6,608 nucleotides of DNA from Alloprevotella tannerae (GCA_015259305.1 JABZGO010000103.1:1-6608), one strand, 5' to 3'. Positions 1 to 5,956 are shown, counted from the stretch's first letter. The notes: generated from the sequence alone by a model not told the origin. A program made the numbers and translations.

Positions 1-2647
1 GTCTCGGCTCGCGGATAATCTCAAAAGTTTCTCCTCCGATAACATTTCCATTTTTGTCCTTCTGGCGTAGGAGTATGGTATGCTTTTCCGGATTGCTTCC
101 GAAAGGAAGGACGGTCTTGAAGTTCACACTCAGTTTGACGAGGCCGATGTCTTTGGGTTTGAGTACAATATTGTCCAGTGAACCGTTTTGAGAAACGATC
201 TCTTGTATGTAAGGATGACCTGTAGATTTTATATTTACACCCTTTTTACCTCCTTCATCCCAAGCAGAGAGTACTTGTGGAGCCATACGCAACTGCACTC
301 GTGCATTGCCAAAGAGGGTATTTGAACTTCCATTAGTTGCATTCGGCAACTCTATCACATCAAGACTGTAAGCCTCCTTATTGGGGAGATGATTTACAAC
401 AGAAACTGCTCCTTCATAAGAGGAACCAGAGCCAACATTTGCTATTGTTAAGTTCTTCTGTGCTATATTATTGTAATGTGATATCAATCTACGTATTTCC
501 AACTGTTTCTCATCATCAATATCGGGATCATCAATATTGTCAGAAATCATTAGTAACAAACAGAAATGCCAAAGATTTTCTCCTCCAATGGCTTCATTAG
601 AAATTATTGAAAATTTTGTAGGATCAGGAGTTTTCCATTCTATTGGAACATCAGCATATTCTCCAGGTTTCAACGGAGGCACAATGCCTAGGTCTTCTAT
701 ATGGCCCCCTAAGCGAATACCTTCCACTTTCAGTAATCCTGTCCATGCTTTGGACCATTGTAGGTTTGTCCCAGCTTTTGCCCAAAAAGCAGTTACTCTT
801 GATTCGGGAGACTTCTTCTGTCCCCTGTTCCAAACTCTTACATAAATGTAATTTGTCTTTCCTCCCAATGGGTTTTGATGCTCTTGTATGCTATCTTTTT
901 GATGTCTGACCCAAATTTCGGGAGCACTCCAATAGTTATCATTCGTAATAGTCGTATTTGGTTCAAATCCTTTATCCTCGGCATTATCCTTGATATACAG
1001 GTCATAGTCCTTCAAGAGCGTGGGGAAGCCATACTGGTTCATCGGTCCAATGGAAGCATCACTGTCGTCGCTATCCTCCTCCAACTTGGCATTTGCGGGG
1101 AGGTTCTGAGGACGCGGTCCGATTCCCCACCAATAGTATCCGTCGTTATCCTTATCATAAGCCGGTGCCGGTTCGGAAATTGCCGAAATCAACGGACGAG
1201 AGAAAAGAGGATACTTGCTGGACCAATTGTGCTTGTACTCAAAGGGAAGTGTGGGAGCCGCAGAAGAAACCATATTGTTGATATTCACAAACGCATACAA
1301 GAACCCGTGGTCTCCCCAATTTTCTCCCCAACTGTTTTTGAAAATCCAAACTGTCTGACCTATGTGAGGGTCGCCGGGTTTAACCACAATCCGTGTGTTA
1401 TAGTGCTCATAAACGATGTCTCCCGCCTTTATCGTCTTGTAGCCTACCAAGGTCATGGCATGGGACCAAGAATCGATGCGCCCGGCAAGAGGACTCTTAA
1501 GCAGCATGGATTTCAATTTTTCAATTGAGGCGAAATCATTGCCTTTGATAGGGTTGAACAATTCTTTTCCCGCATTTTTTATCGTATATAGAGGGTTCCC
1601 TTTTTCGGAACAGGGACGATCCTGCGCTTTGTATGGGAACGACATCTCATCCTGAATCCATTTGCGGCTGATGTAGTCCAATGCAGAAGCCGCCCATCCT
1701 CCCTTGCAACTTCCCGCGTTAGAACAAGATACTAACTCTTGTTCGGAGAGGTCAAAATTGCAGGTCGTATTCTTGTGGAGTTTTGCAACGGCTTCCATAG
1801 CCCCTATGGCAGAGAAAGCCCAGCATGAACCACAGCTCTTTTGATCTTTTACCGGAGTAATCCATCCTGTAATCTCATTCTGGAAATAGGGAGATCCCTT
1901 GATAGTAGCACTGTGGCGCGTCCTCCAGTCGAAATCAGGAACATAAGAGGATTTTTGATATCTGACACTCGGAACATCAACATCAATGATACCGCCGATA
2001 TAGTATTCCGCTCCCTTGAAGTTGGGAACCGTTCCTCCATACATCTCTTTCTTCTCTTCGTATGAAAGCCGTCCGAACGGCGTGTCACCTGCCCTCCATA
2101 GTGCACCGGAAGCCTTCAATTCCAAATTGAGCCGATATATTAAATATTTAATTCGGGTATCTTCGTCAATGAAAGTAGGTGGTAAGGGGACTGTCTTTGT
2201 ACGAGCCTTAAGGGATGCAGAAGGTGCCTGTTGAGGAGCCGATAATCCCGAAACGGTGATTTTAAGATGCTCTACCATAGCATCGGAAATGAGGATATGG
2301 ACTTTTTCGGGTACAAAATCCTTTATTTTCCCAGTCTCAAACCCCATAAGTTCAAAATTGTCCTTACCTTCTTTGAAAGCAAGTAGGGGAAACGATTCAT
2401 AAATAAGTTTCTCATACCCATATTCGTCTGCCACCAATATCCTAACATATCCATTGGGAGAAGTAAACTTTATGCTTCCACTTGTGAGGATGCCGGAAAT
2501 GTTCCCTGCCTCATTTTTGTTGAATGATAAGAGTGTTTCGTCCTGCGACAAAACCTTCGCAATATCCGTTTCAAAATTCTGTGCCTGCATATTCAAAATA
2601 CAGGCAAAGACTAAGACGAAAGTCAAAAAAATGTAATTCTTTTTCAT
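1..2647 (-). CDS. Secreted papain-family (C1A) cysteine peptidase, 3' end beyond window
   Basis: I translated this frame by hand: 882 codons from the ATG at 2647 to the window edge, with no stop. The N-terminus is a type I signal peptide (MKKNYIFLTFVLVFACILN), probably cut at MQA|QNF after residue 22, leaving the N-terminal Gln common in Bacteroidetes exports. Residues 23 to about 235 look like a pro-region. The peptidase domain follows: DWR at 240-242, KDQKSCGSCWAFS with oxyanion Gln269 and nucleophile Cys275, LSEQELVSC after it, His396 in SHAMTLVGY, and Asn438 in KNSWGENWG. His and Asn are 42 residues apart, against 16 in papain. After it come an Asp-rich, possibly Ca-binding loop (DKDNDGYYWW, from 498), an acidic patch at 523-530, and a beta-rich segment (DLYIKDNAEDKG at 549, IWVRHQ, NYIYVRVWNRG ending at 609). 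A C-terminal sorting domain would lie outside the window. The family hydrolyses peptide bonds; the substrate is unknown. Other in-frame ATGs lie at 2653, 2686, 2695 and 2737. I chose 2647 because it gives a compact signal peptide. Confidence 0.93.
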   Translation of the reverse strand, partial: MKKNYIFLTFVLVFACILNMQAQNFETDIAKVLSQDETLLSFNKNEAGNISGILTSGSIKFTSPNGYVRILVADEYGYEKLIYESFPLLAFKEGKDNFELMGFETGKIKDFVPEKVHILISDAMVEHLKITVSGLSAPQQAPSASLKARTKTVPLPPTFIDEDTRIKYLIYRLNLELKASGALWRAGDTPFGRLSYEEKKEMYGGTVPNFKGAEYYIGGIIDVDVPSVRYQKSSYVPDFDWRTRHSATIKGSPYFQNEITGWITPVKDQKSCGSCWAFSAIGAMEAVAKLHKNTTCNFDLSEQELVSCSNAGSCKGGWAASALDYISRKWIQDEMSFPYKAQDRPCSEKGNPLYTIKNAGKELFNPIKGNDFASIEKLKSMLLKSPLAGRIDSWSHAMTLVGYKTIKAGDIVYEHYNTRIVVKPGDPHIGQTVWIFKNSWGENWGDHGFLYAFVNINNMVSSAAPTLPFEYKHNWSSKYPLFSRPLISAISEPAPAYDKDNDGYYWWGIGPRPQNLPANAKLEEDSDDSDASIGPMNQYGFPTLLKDYDLYIKDNAEDKGFEPNTTITNDNYWSAPEIWVRHQKDSIQEHQNPLGGKTNYIYVRVWNRGQKKSPESRVTAFWAKAGTNLQWSKAWTGLLKVEGIRLGGHIEDLGIVPPLKPGEYADVPIEWKTPDPTKFSIISNEAIGGENLWHFCLLLMISDNIDDPDIDDEKQLEIRRLISHYNNIAQKNLTIANVGSGSSYEGAVSVVNHLPNKEAYSLDVIELPNATNGSSNTLFGNARVQLRMAPQVLSAWDEGGKKGVNIKSTGHPYIQEIVSQNGSLDNIVLKPKDIGLVKLSVNFKTVLPFGSNPEKHTILLRQKDKNGNVIGGETFEIIREPR

Positions 2648-2760
2648 AACCATGGTGTTTTTAAGAGTAAAAAAAATAGAATCCATAACCAACATGTCCT
2701 CCTTTCTATAACTATGGCTTTGAGATGAAACATTCATAGATCTATATGCTTTATTAGTAT

Positions 2761-2785
2761 CTGTCGTCTGTCGTCTGTCGTCTGT
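2761..2785. repeat. Heptamer tandem repeat in the peptidase leader
   Basis: CTGTCGT (plus strand) is repeated three times without change and followed by a fourth partial copy, CTGT, about 3.6 units in all. It lies 20 to 45 nt downstream of the -7 element, so in the predicted 5' leader rather than between the promoter elements. Seven is not a multiple of three, but I see no start codon between the predicted transcription start and the repeat in the peptidase frame. Copy number would therefore alter leader length, not reading frame. Confidence 0.85.
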
Positions 2786-2805
2786 AAATTCAAAACTCCT
2801 TGTCG

Positions 2806-2837
2806 CAAATATACATAAATAATTTTACTCTTGCAAA
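2806..2837 (-). promoter_or_regulatory. Bacteroidetes-type promoter of the peptidase gene
   Basis: On the minus strand a TTTG (2837-2834) is followed after exactly 20 nt by TATATTTG (2813-2806). This fits the known Bacteroidetes sigma-ABfr consensus of TTTG at -33 and TAnnTTTG at -7. Transcription would start near 2800, giving a leader of about 150 nt that contains the heptamer repeat, a 10-bp palindrome (2736-2745) and an AGGAGG. It is the only full match I found in the intergenic sequences. The start site is inferred. Confidence 0.75.
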
Positions 2838-3180
2838 TTTTCCTTGCTTTTTTTGGAGAAATTCTCTTTGTGTGAATTTTTAAAGAATTTCGACTGTCGG
2901 TTCAGAGAATGGATATACCATCTTGCTGTCTCCGTCATAGACAGAGAGAACTTTACAAAGCCCAATAAATAGGAGGCCATAAAACTATTGCTTGTTCCCA
3001 AAGAAGCCATGCATCAATGTACAAAGGACCATTGATACACAGCTTACTTTGTTCTGAATTCGTCGAACTCACGTTATATTACTGAATAACAGATGATAAA
3101 CGACTATTTAAGGGAGGGCTACGTAATGGAGGCGACTTCAACCCGGTAGGATTATTCATTAAAACCAACCGCATATACTT
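2838..3180. other. Intergenic stretch without a recognisable gene
   Basis: I found no convincing coding region here. A minus-strand frame at 3010-2825 resembles no family I know and overlaps the -33 element, so I do not call it. Visible structure: an 11-bp palindrome GAGAAATTCTC; a hairpin CTGTCT/AGACAG (2926-2931 with 2939-2944); and an inverted repeat ATCAATG/CATTGAT (3013-3019 with 3030-3036, 10-nt loop), extendable by two pairs past a mismatch. The stretch TTCGTCGAACTCACG near 3059 looks like sequence I associate with repeated Bacteroidales intergenic or transposon-end sequence, but that is only an impression. Together with the adjoining brick array it may be a decayed non-autonomous element. 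Confidence 0.4.
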
Positions 3181-3185
3181 ATGAG

Positions 3186-3220
3186 AGAGAGCAGTTCAAG
3201 CGACGAACTTCGGGCTCTCT
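3186..3220. other. Interrupted hairpin next to the brick array
   Basis: AGAGAGC (3186-3192) pairs with GCTCTCT (3214-3220). Inside it AGTTC (3193-3197) pairs with GAACT (3205-3209), leaving a 7-nt loop and a 4-nt bulge on one side, so 12 base pairs in total. It ends five bases before the first brick of the array and may be the boundary of that element. No protein or RNA family is recognised. Confidence 0.6.
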
Positions 3221-3224
3221 ACAG

Positions 3225-3330
3225 AAAAGAAGCGGACTTTTCACGTAAAAGGTACGGACAATTCTTACAAAAGGAGCGTACTTTTGTGCAAAAAGGTACG
3301 GACTTTTTGCCTAAAAGGAACGCTCCTTTT
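3225..3330. repeat. Five-unit 22-nt periodic brick array
   Basis: Five 17-nt units start at 3225, 3247, 3269, 3291 and 3313, exactly 22 nt apart. Each is followed by a 5-nt spacer of differing sequence (CACGT, CTTAC, GTGCA, TGCCT). The consensus is AAAAGGWRCGGACTTTT. AAAAG, the central CG and the C at position 13 or 14 are kept, while the middle varies. Unit ends are inverted (AAAAG/CTTTT), and the last unit extends to a near-perfect 18-bp palindrome, AAAAGGAACGCTCCTTTT. The period is not a multiple of three and units vary most in the core, so a coding origin is unlikely. The plan resembles the 'BrickBuilt' MITEs described in Porphyromonas gingivalis, which carry tandem repeats of about 22-23 nt. 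I recall that plan but cannot compare sequences here. Confidence 0.85.
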
Positions 3331-3353
3331 CGAAGGAAAACAGACAGAAACAA

Positions 3354-3384
3354 AAAAACAAGGATGTGTTTCATCCTTGTTTTT
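3354..3384. terminator. Bidirectional terminator-like hairpin
   Basis: A 13-bp uninterrupted stem pairs 3354-3366 with 3372-3384 around a 5-nt loop (TGTTT); the core is CAAGGATG/CATCCTTG. The A-run on the left and T-run on the right provide a U-tract in both directions. No plus-strand gene precedes it, and the fimbrillin gene already has its own terminator 34 nt earlier. It may be a back-up stop, or it may close the array element on its right side. Confidence 0.7.
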
Positions 3385-3417
3385 ACCTTCTCTACAATAC
3401 CATTCTTTTCTCGTTGT

Positions 3418-3464
3418 AAAAAAACGCAGAGACCACTTGCATACACATAGCGGTCTCGGCGTTT
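3418..3464 (-). terminator. Rho-independent terminator of the fimbrillin unit
   Basis: Read on the minus strand, AAACGCCGAGACC pairs with GGTCTCTGCGTTT: 12 base pairs with one internal mismatch and a 17-nt loop (3435-3451). A run of seven T (3424-3418) follows on the same strand. It begins about 50 nt after the fimbrillin stop codon, a normal place for the end of that transcript. Confidence 0.82.
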
Positions 3465-3514
3465 ATGATTGTAGGTGTTGTCAGCCTTTTAAGAGGCCTC
3501 ACACATCGACCGGT

Positions 3515-5197
3515 TTATTTGATATAAATCGGACGGATGCTGTACATATTATACTTCGGGTTGTACGGGCTGCGGCCCTTCGTCGTTCCATAGTGGAATT
3601 GGTTGCAGTGGAACATAAATTTGCCGGCGAAGGCAGCAGCTTGCATCTGATTTGATCCATCAGCCGTCCAATACATACCCCAGTTGCCCGGATTTGAGAG
3701 ACGGCGCCAGCCTTCATTGTAGTCCGTGTACATACCGCCGAAGGGGAAGAACACGCCTTTGCTAATATCTTCTTTCGTGAAGCACTTCATATAGCAGTTT
3801 GCTCTGCTGATGTAGCCTGCGTCCTGATTAGAGCGACGGAGTCTTCTGCCATTTCTATCCAATACGTAGCCTTTTTGACATTCGTCTACCGTCGGGTCGA
3901 AGAGTAAGCCGTAAATACGATGGCCTTCGTAACAATAGTAGCCAAAGTACTGGCCAGTATGGCGCATCAAACTCTCAAATTGAGCCTTCGTAGGCAGCGC
4001 ATATTTGCCTTTTGAAGCATAGTGAGCCAAATCGCCGAGGCGCTTATCTGAGTTGTAGCGAGCTTGGATATTTCCCCACGTTCCCCAGTAGCTGCTAATA
4101 GCTACGCGGCCGTAGTTGTGTCCATAAACAATGTCGCCCCAACGGAAGTGGTCAAACTTTGAATTGCAGTAGTTGTCAGGAAGTGCAATTGTACCTATAG
4201 AAAGCTCGCCTTGCTTTTCCATATAATAATAGTCCCACGGATTTTTAGCCAAGTGATAGCCTGGTTCCCAGCCGGCAATGCTTACCGTCGGGTCATATTG
4301 GAGGTTAGATCTACTCCACTTGATGCTATCAATCTCGATCCAAGGCTCTTCCTCGTCCATTTTGAGCGTATACGTGTAATATTTTGCACGCTCTACGACC
4401 ATATCTTGCTTAACGGTTACAATAAAGGTCTCCCCATCGGCAGCCTCTACTCTGAAAGTAGGTCTGAAATGATTGTCGGGGAAGACAGCTACGTCCATCT
4501 GAGCGACCGGCTGTGCCGTTTCGACCGTATAGCCGTCTTTGTTATCAAACTTATAGTTGCCCGTGCGCAAATCAAACTCAGCTTCGTCGGGAACATTAGA
4601 AATCACGACGCGCTTTACGTTCGTAAGGAATCTATCGTTGATTTTGAATTTCAAGCGCAAGATCGTGTATTGTTTCTTCATATCTACGTGGCCCACGCCG
4701 GCAGCGCCGTTTAAGCGAATGTTCCGCGTGATACCCCACGTATAGTCAATGCGTTTCATACCTTGCAGCGTACCATTCTGGCCTTTCATATCCAGCTGCA
4801 AAGTGCCGGGCTTTTGCTCTCTGGCATTAAAGCGTGCCGGATAGAAGAGTGCTACGTCATCGCCTTGTTTGCAGTTAACCTCTCCGGAGAGTCGAGTGTC
4901 GTTGCCGCTCTCTTCAGCCGTGAGGATGTCGTAGCCTTGCGGGTCCGTGAGGTTGTAAGCAAGTATTTTGTCACCTACTTCCCATTTTGATCCCGTCGTC
5001 AGGTCAATAATGGAACGCAATGCCGGTTTTCCGTCAGCACCGGTTGCACCTGAGTTGCCCACGGTAATCGTTACCGGACGCTTCGCATTTGCGTCGGAGT
5101 TCTGTGCGTTTGAATTTTCGTTGCCTACATCATTAGAGCAAGAAGCCAAGCCTAATGCCAACGCAGCGGATAGCAAACTAAAAGTAATGATTCTCAT
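3515..5197 (-). CDS. Fimbrillin-like lipoprotein with C-terminal FISUMP/lectin-like domain
   Basis: This 560-residue protein starts with a lipoprotein signal (LLSAALALGLASC, lipidated Cys20), then a low-complexity Asn/Ser linker to about residue 38, so it should be carried to the outer membrane. The N-terminal half, about 40-290, has fimbrillin-like traits: WEVGDKILAYN, LFYPARF and alternating beta-rich sequence. Bases Arg40 and Arg61 are possible sites for the Arg-specific processing known for type V pilins. From about 294 to 560 there is a distinct Trp/Tyr/Gly-rich domain: KWSRSNLQYD, FRWGDIVYG (RWGD at 352-355), FFPFGGMY (483-490), WGMYWTADGSN (506-516) and the end YSIRPIYIK. This resembles FISUMP-type C-type-lectin-like domains, so I infer a pilus tip or surface adhesin rather than a main shaft subunit. 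It follows the Gly-rich small gene by 89 bases with no promoter seen between them. Family assignment is by motif only; no search was run. Confidence 0.82.
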   Translation of the reverse strand: MRIITFSLLSAALALGLASCSNDVGNENSNAQNSDANAKRPVTITVGNSGATGADGKPALRSIIDLTTGSKWEVGDKILAYNLTDPQGYDILTAEESGNDTRLSGEVNCKQGDDVALFYPARFNAREQKPGTLQLDMKGQNGTLQGMKRIDYTWGITRNIRLNGAAGVGHVDMKKQYTILRLKFKINDRFLTNVKRVVISNVPDEAEFDLRTGNYKFDNKDGYTVETAQPVAQMDVAVFPDNHFRPTFRVEAADGETFIVTVKQDMVVERAKYYTYTLKMDEEEPWIEIDSIKWSRSNLQYDPTVSIAGWEPGYHLAKNPWDYYYMEKQGELSIGTIALPDNYCNSKFDHFRWGDIVYGHNYGRVAISSYWGTWGNIQARYNSDKRLGDLAHYASKGKYALPTKAQFESLMRHTGQYFGYYCYEGHRIYGLLFDPTVDECQKGYVLDRNGRRLRRSNQDAGYISRANCYMKCFTKEDISKGVFFPFGGMYTDYNEGWRRLSNPGNWGMYWTADGSNQMQAAAFAGKFMFHCNQFHYGTTKGRSPYNPKYNMYSIRPIYIK

Positions 5198-5286
5198 ATT
5201 TCGTAGTATTTAATTTAGCCGTTAATGTTTAGCGGTCTTTTAATTTAAACTTTCGTGTCTTTATATTGTTCAGGCGAATCTGACTC

Positions 5287-5508
5287 TTAAAACTCTTCCT
5301 CCTCACCATCGAAATAATTAGGTTTCCCCGGCATAGGGCTAGGCTTCGTACCGCCTCCGATTTCGCCGCCTCCACCTGGTTCAAAACCTCCACCACCGGC
5401 GCCTGCACCCGGACTTGCTGTAATCATGGCTTCATACTCCATTTGAAGAAGCTCAACTTGCGGACATACATAGGCATTGCTCTTTGCCTTACTCTCTGTT
5501 ACGTTCAT
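5287..5508 (-). CDS. Small Gly-rich protein of unknown function upstream of fimbrillin
   Basis: I place the start at 5508 (MNVTESKAKSNAY), giving 73 residues. The upstream ATG at 5619 would add 37 Arg/Ser/Thr-rich residues that look like untranslated leader. The protein has three parts: a conserved-looking head with YVCPQVELLQMEYEAM at 13-28; a Gly-rich stretch at 34-53 (GAGAGGGG, GGGGEIGGG); and a Pro/Lys segment leading to an acidic end, DGEEEEF. There is no signal peptide or membrane segment. I recall similar short 'YxxPxxExLxxExE...' proteins with Gly-rich tails near Bacteroidales fimbrillin genes, but know of no assigned function. Its position suggests co-transcription with the lipoprotein downstream. 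It could be a secreted peptide, a chaperone-like partner or a regulator; the sequence does not decide. The frame has neat composition and a sensible length, so I believe it is real. Confidence 0.75.
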   Translation of the reverse strand: MNVTESKAKSNAYVCPQVELLQMEYEAMITASPGAGAGGGGFEPGGGGEIGGGTKPSPMPGKPNYFDGEEEEF

Positions 5509-5727
5509 AACGATTAATGTATCTGATTTTTTTGTTCTTGTTTCTTTGTTGTTGGTGGCTCTCTGAGCGACCGGAAACGCGGATGGGCGCGCCGAAAGAC
5601 TGAAGCGCCATAGGCGCAAGAGCAGAGAAAGAGTCAGATGATTAAGGGTTCGACTATCGCTAAGTCGGGCTTACCTAAGCCGCAACAAGTTTTGGACCTT
5701 GCTGCCGGCCGTATGGTGCTGCTTTGT

Positions 5728-5776
5728 AAAAAAAAAGAGGCATCGCGTATCTTAACATCCCACGTCGCATCTTTTT
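5728..5776 (-). terminator. Possible terminator with a long T-run
   Basis: On the minus strand AAAAAGA (5776-5770) pairs with TCTTTTT (5738-5732), with only scattered GC and CG pairs further in, and is followed by a T-run (nine T over 5736-5728). It is about 180 nt past the sugar transferase stop. The stem is imperfect and mostly A/T, so this could be chance or an attenuator inside the leader of the downstream gene. Confidence 0.35.
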
Positions 5777-5859
5777 GACTCCTTGCAAACCGCCGTTACG
5801 ACATATCAGCAGATTGGGTCAGGAAGACGACAAAGCACTTTTCCAACTCTTTTCACCGG

Positions 5860-5867
5860 CAAAAGTA
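5860..5867 (-). promoter_or_regulatory. Weak -7-like element upstream of the small Gly-rich gene
   Basis: The minus strand reads TACTTTTG, matching TAnnTTTG. No TTTG lies 19-21 nt upstream: the expected place (5887-5890) falls in a CCGC/GCGG stem. It is the only -7 match I found in this intergenic region, so it is the best candidate promoter for the small gene and fimbrillin, but it is half a promoter at most. Confidence 0.35.
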
Positions 5868-5878
5868 GGACAAAAGCA

Positions 5879-5903
5879 ACAAAGCCGCACTAGCGGTTTT
5901 TGT
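5879..5903. terminator. Stem-loop downstream of the sugar transferase
   Basis: CCGC (5885-5888) pairs with GCGG (5893-5896) around the loop ACTA. An outer ACAAA/TTTGT (5879-5883 with 5899-5903) adds five pairs past a small internal loop. On the minus strand the downstream side is T-rich but broken by G and C (CTTTGTTGCTTTTG), so it is a moderate terminator for the sugar transferase, beginning 54 nt after its stop. On the plus strand a TTTTT follows, but no gene precedes it. Confidence 0.45.
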
Positions 5904-5943
5904 AAATTGAGGATATTTACAATCGATTAAACATGTTGTAAAT
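5900..5943. repeat. Three copies of TTGTAAAT in direct-inverted-direct order
   Basis: TTGTAAAT occurs at 5900-5907 and 5936-5943, and its reverse complement ATTTACAA at 5915-5922, all exact. The middle copy can pair with either neighbour: a 7-nt loop on one side, a 13-nt loop on the other. The two hairpins exclude each other. The group lies 14 to 57 nt past the sugar transferase stop and upstream of the weak promoter element, so it may act in mRNA end formation or as an operator. Confidence 0.6.
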
Positions 5944-5956
5944 CAGCCATAAAGAC

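Larger units (their letters stand above)
5509..5956 (-). other. Long structured intergenic region and probable leader
   Basis: This 448-base stretch contains no gene I can support. On the minus strand it separates the sugar transferase from the Gly-rich small gene. It holds several inverted repeats: GCGCC/GGCGC with a 3-nt loop (5605-5617), GGCTT/AAGCC with a 4-nt loop (5668-5681), and the candidate stem-loops and 8-mers listed separately. I recognise no riboswitch, tRNA or known small RNA. If the weak promoter at 5860-5867 is real, the small-gene mRNA would have a leader of about 345 nt. Confidence 0.5.

Noticed and set aside
337..909. Plus-strand open frames at the left end
   Set aside because: All three frames are antisense to the C-terminal region of the peptidase, which stays open on the minus strand throughout.
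875..1528. Plus-strand open frame of 217 codons
   Set aside because: It lies wholly antisense to the peptidase gene, across the active-site His and Asn codons and the Asp-rich loop. The minus frame has clear family motifs; the plus frame has none.
2640..2660. Lipoprotein cleavage at Cys16 of the peptidase signal
   Set aside because: The residues before Cys16 (Val-Phe-Ala) are a poor lipobox and hydrophobic sequence continues after it. The MQA|Q junction fits signal peptidase I better.
2825..3010. Minus-strand 61-codon frame upstream of the peptidase
   Set aside because: It overlaps the -33 element of the peptidase promoter, has no family resemblance, and is Lys/Ser/Asn-rich as expected from A/T-rich intergenic DNA.
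3225..3330. CRISPR array
   Set aside because: Units are degenerate and the 5-nt spacers are far too short. No cas gene is present in the window.
3181..3655. Open frames over the brick array on both strands (Lys/Arg/Phe-rich proteins)
   Set aside because: They arise from the AAAAG/CTTTT units. The 22-nt period rotates the frame, so there is no peptide repeat. Composition and motifs do not look like a protein.
4211..4714. Plus-strand open frame of 167 codons
   Set aside because: It is antisense to the fimbrillin gene, with no recognisable motif or start context. It is a shadow of that gene.
5509..5619. Upstream extension of the small Gly-rich protein to the ATG at 5619
   Set aside because: The extra 37 residues are rich in Arg, Ser and Thr, look like translated leader, and cover a hairpin. 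The start at 5508 gives a compact protein with the conserved-looking head near its N-terminus.
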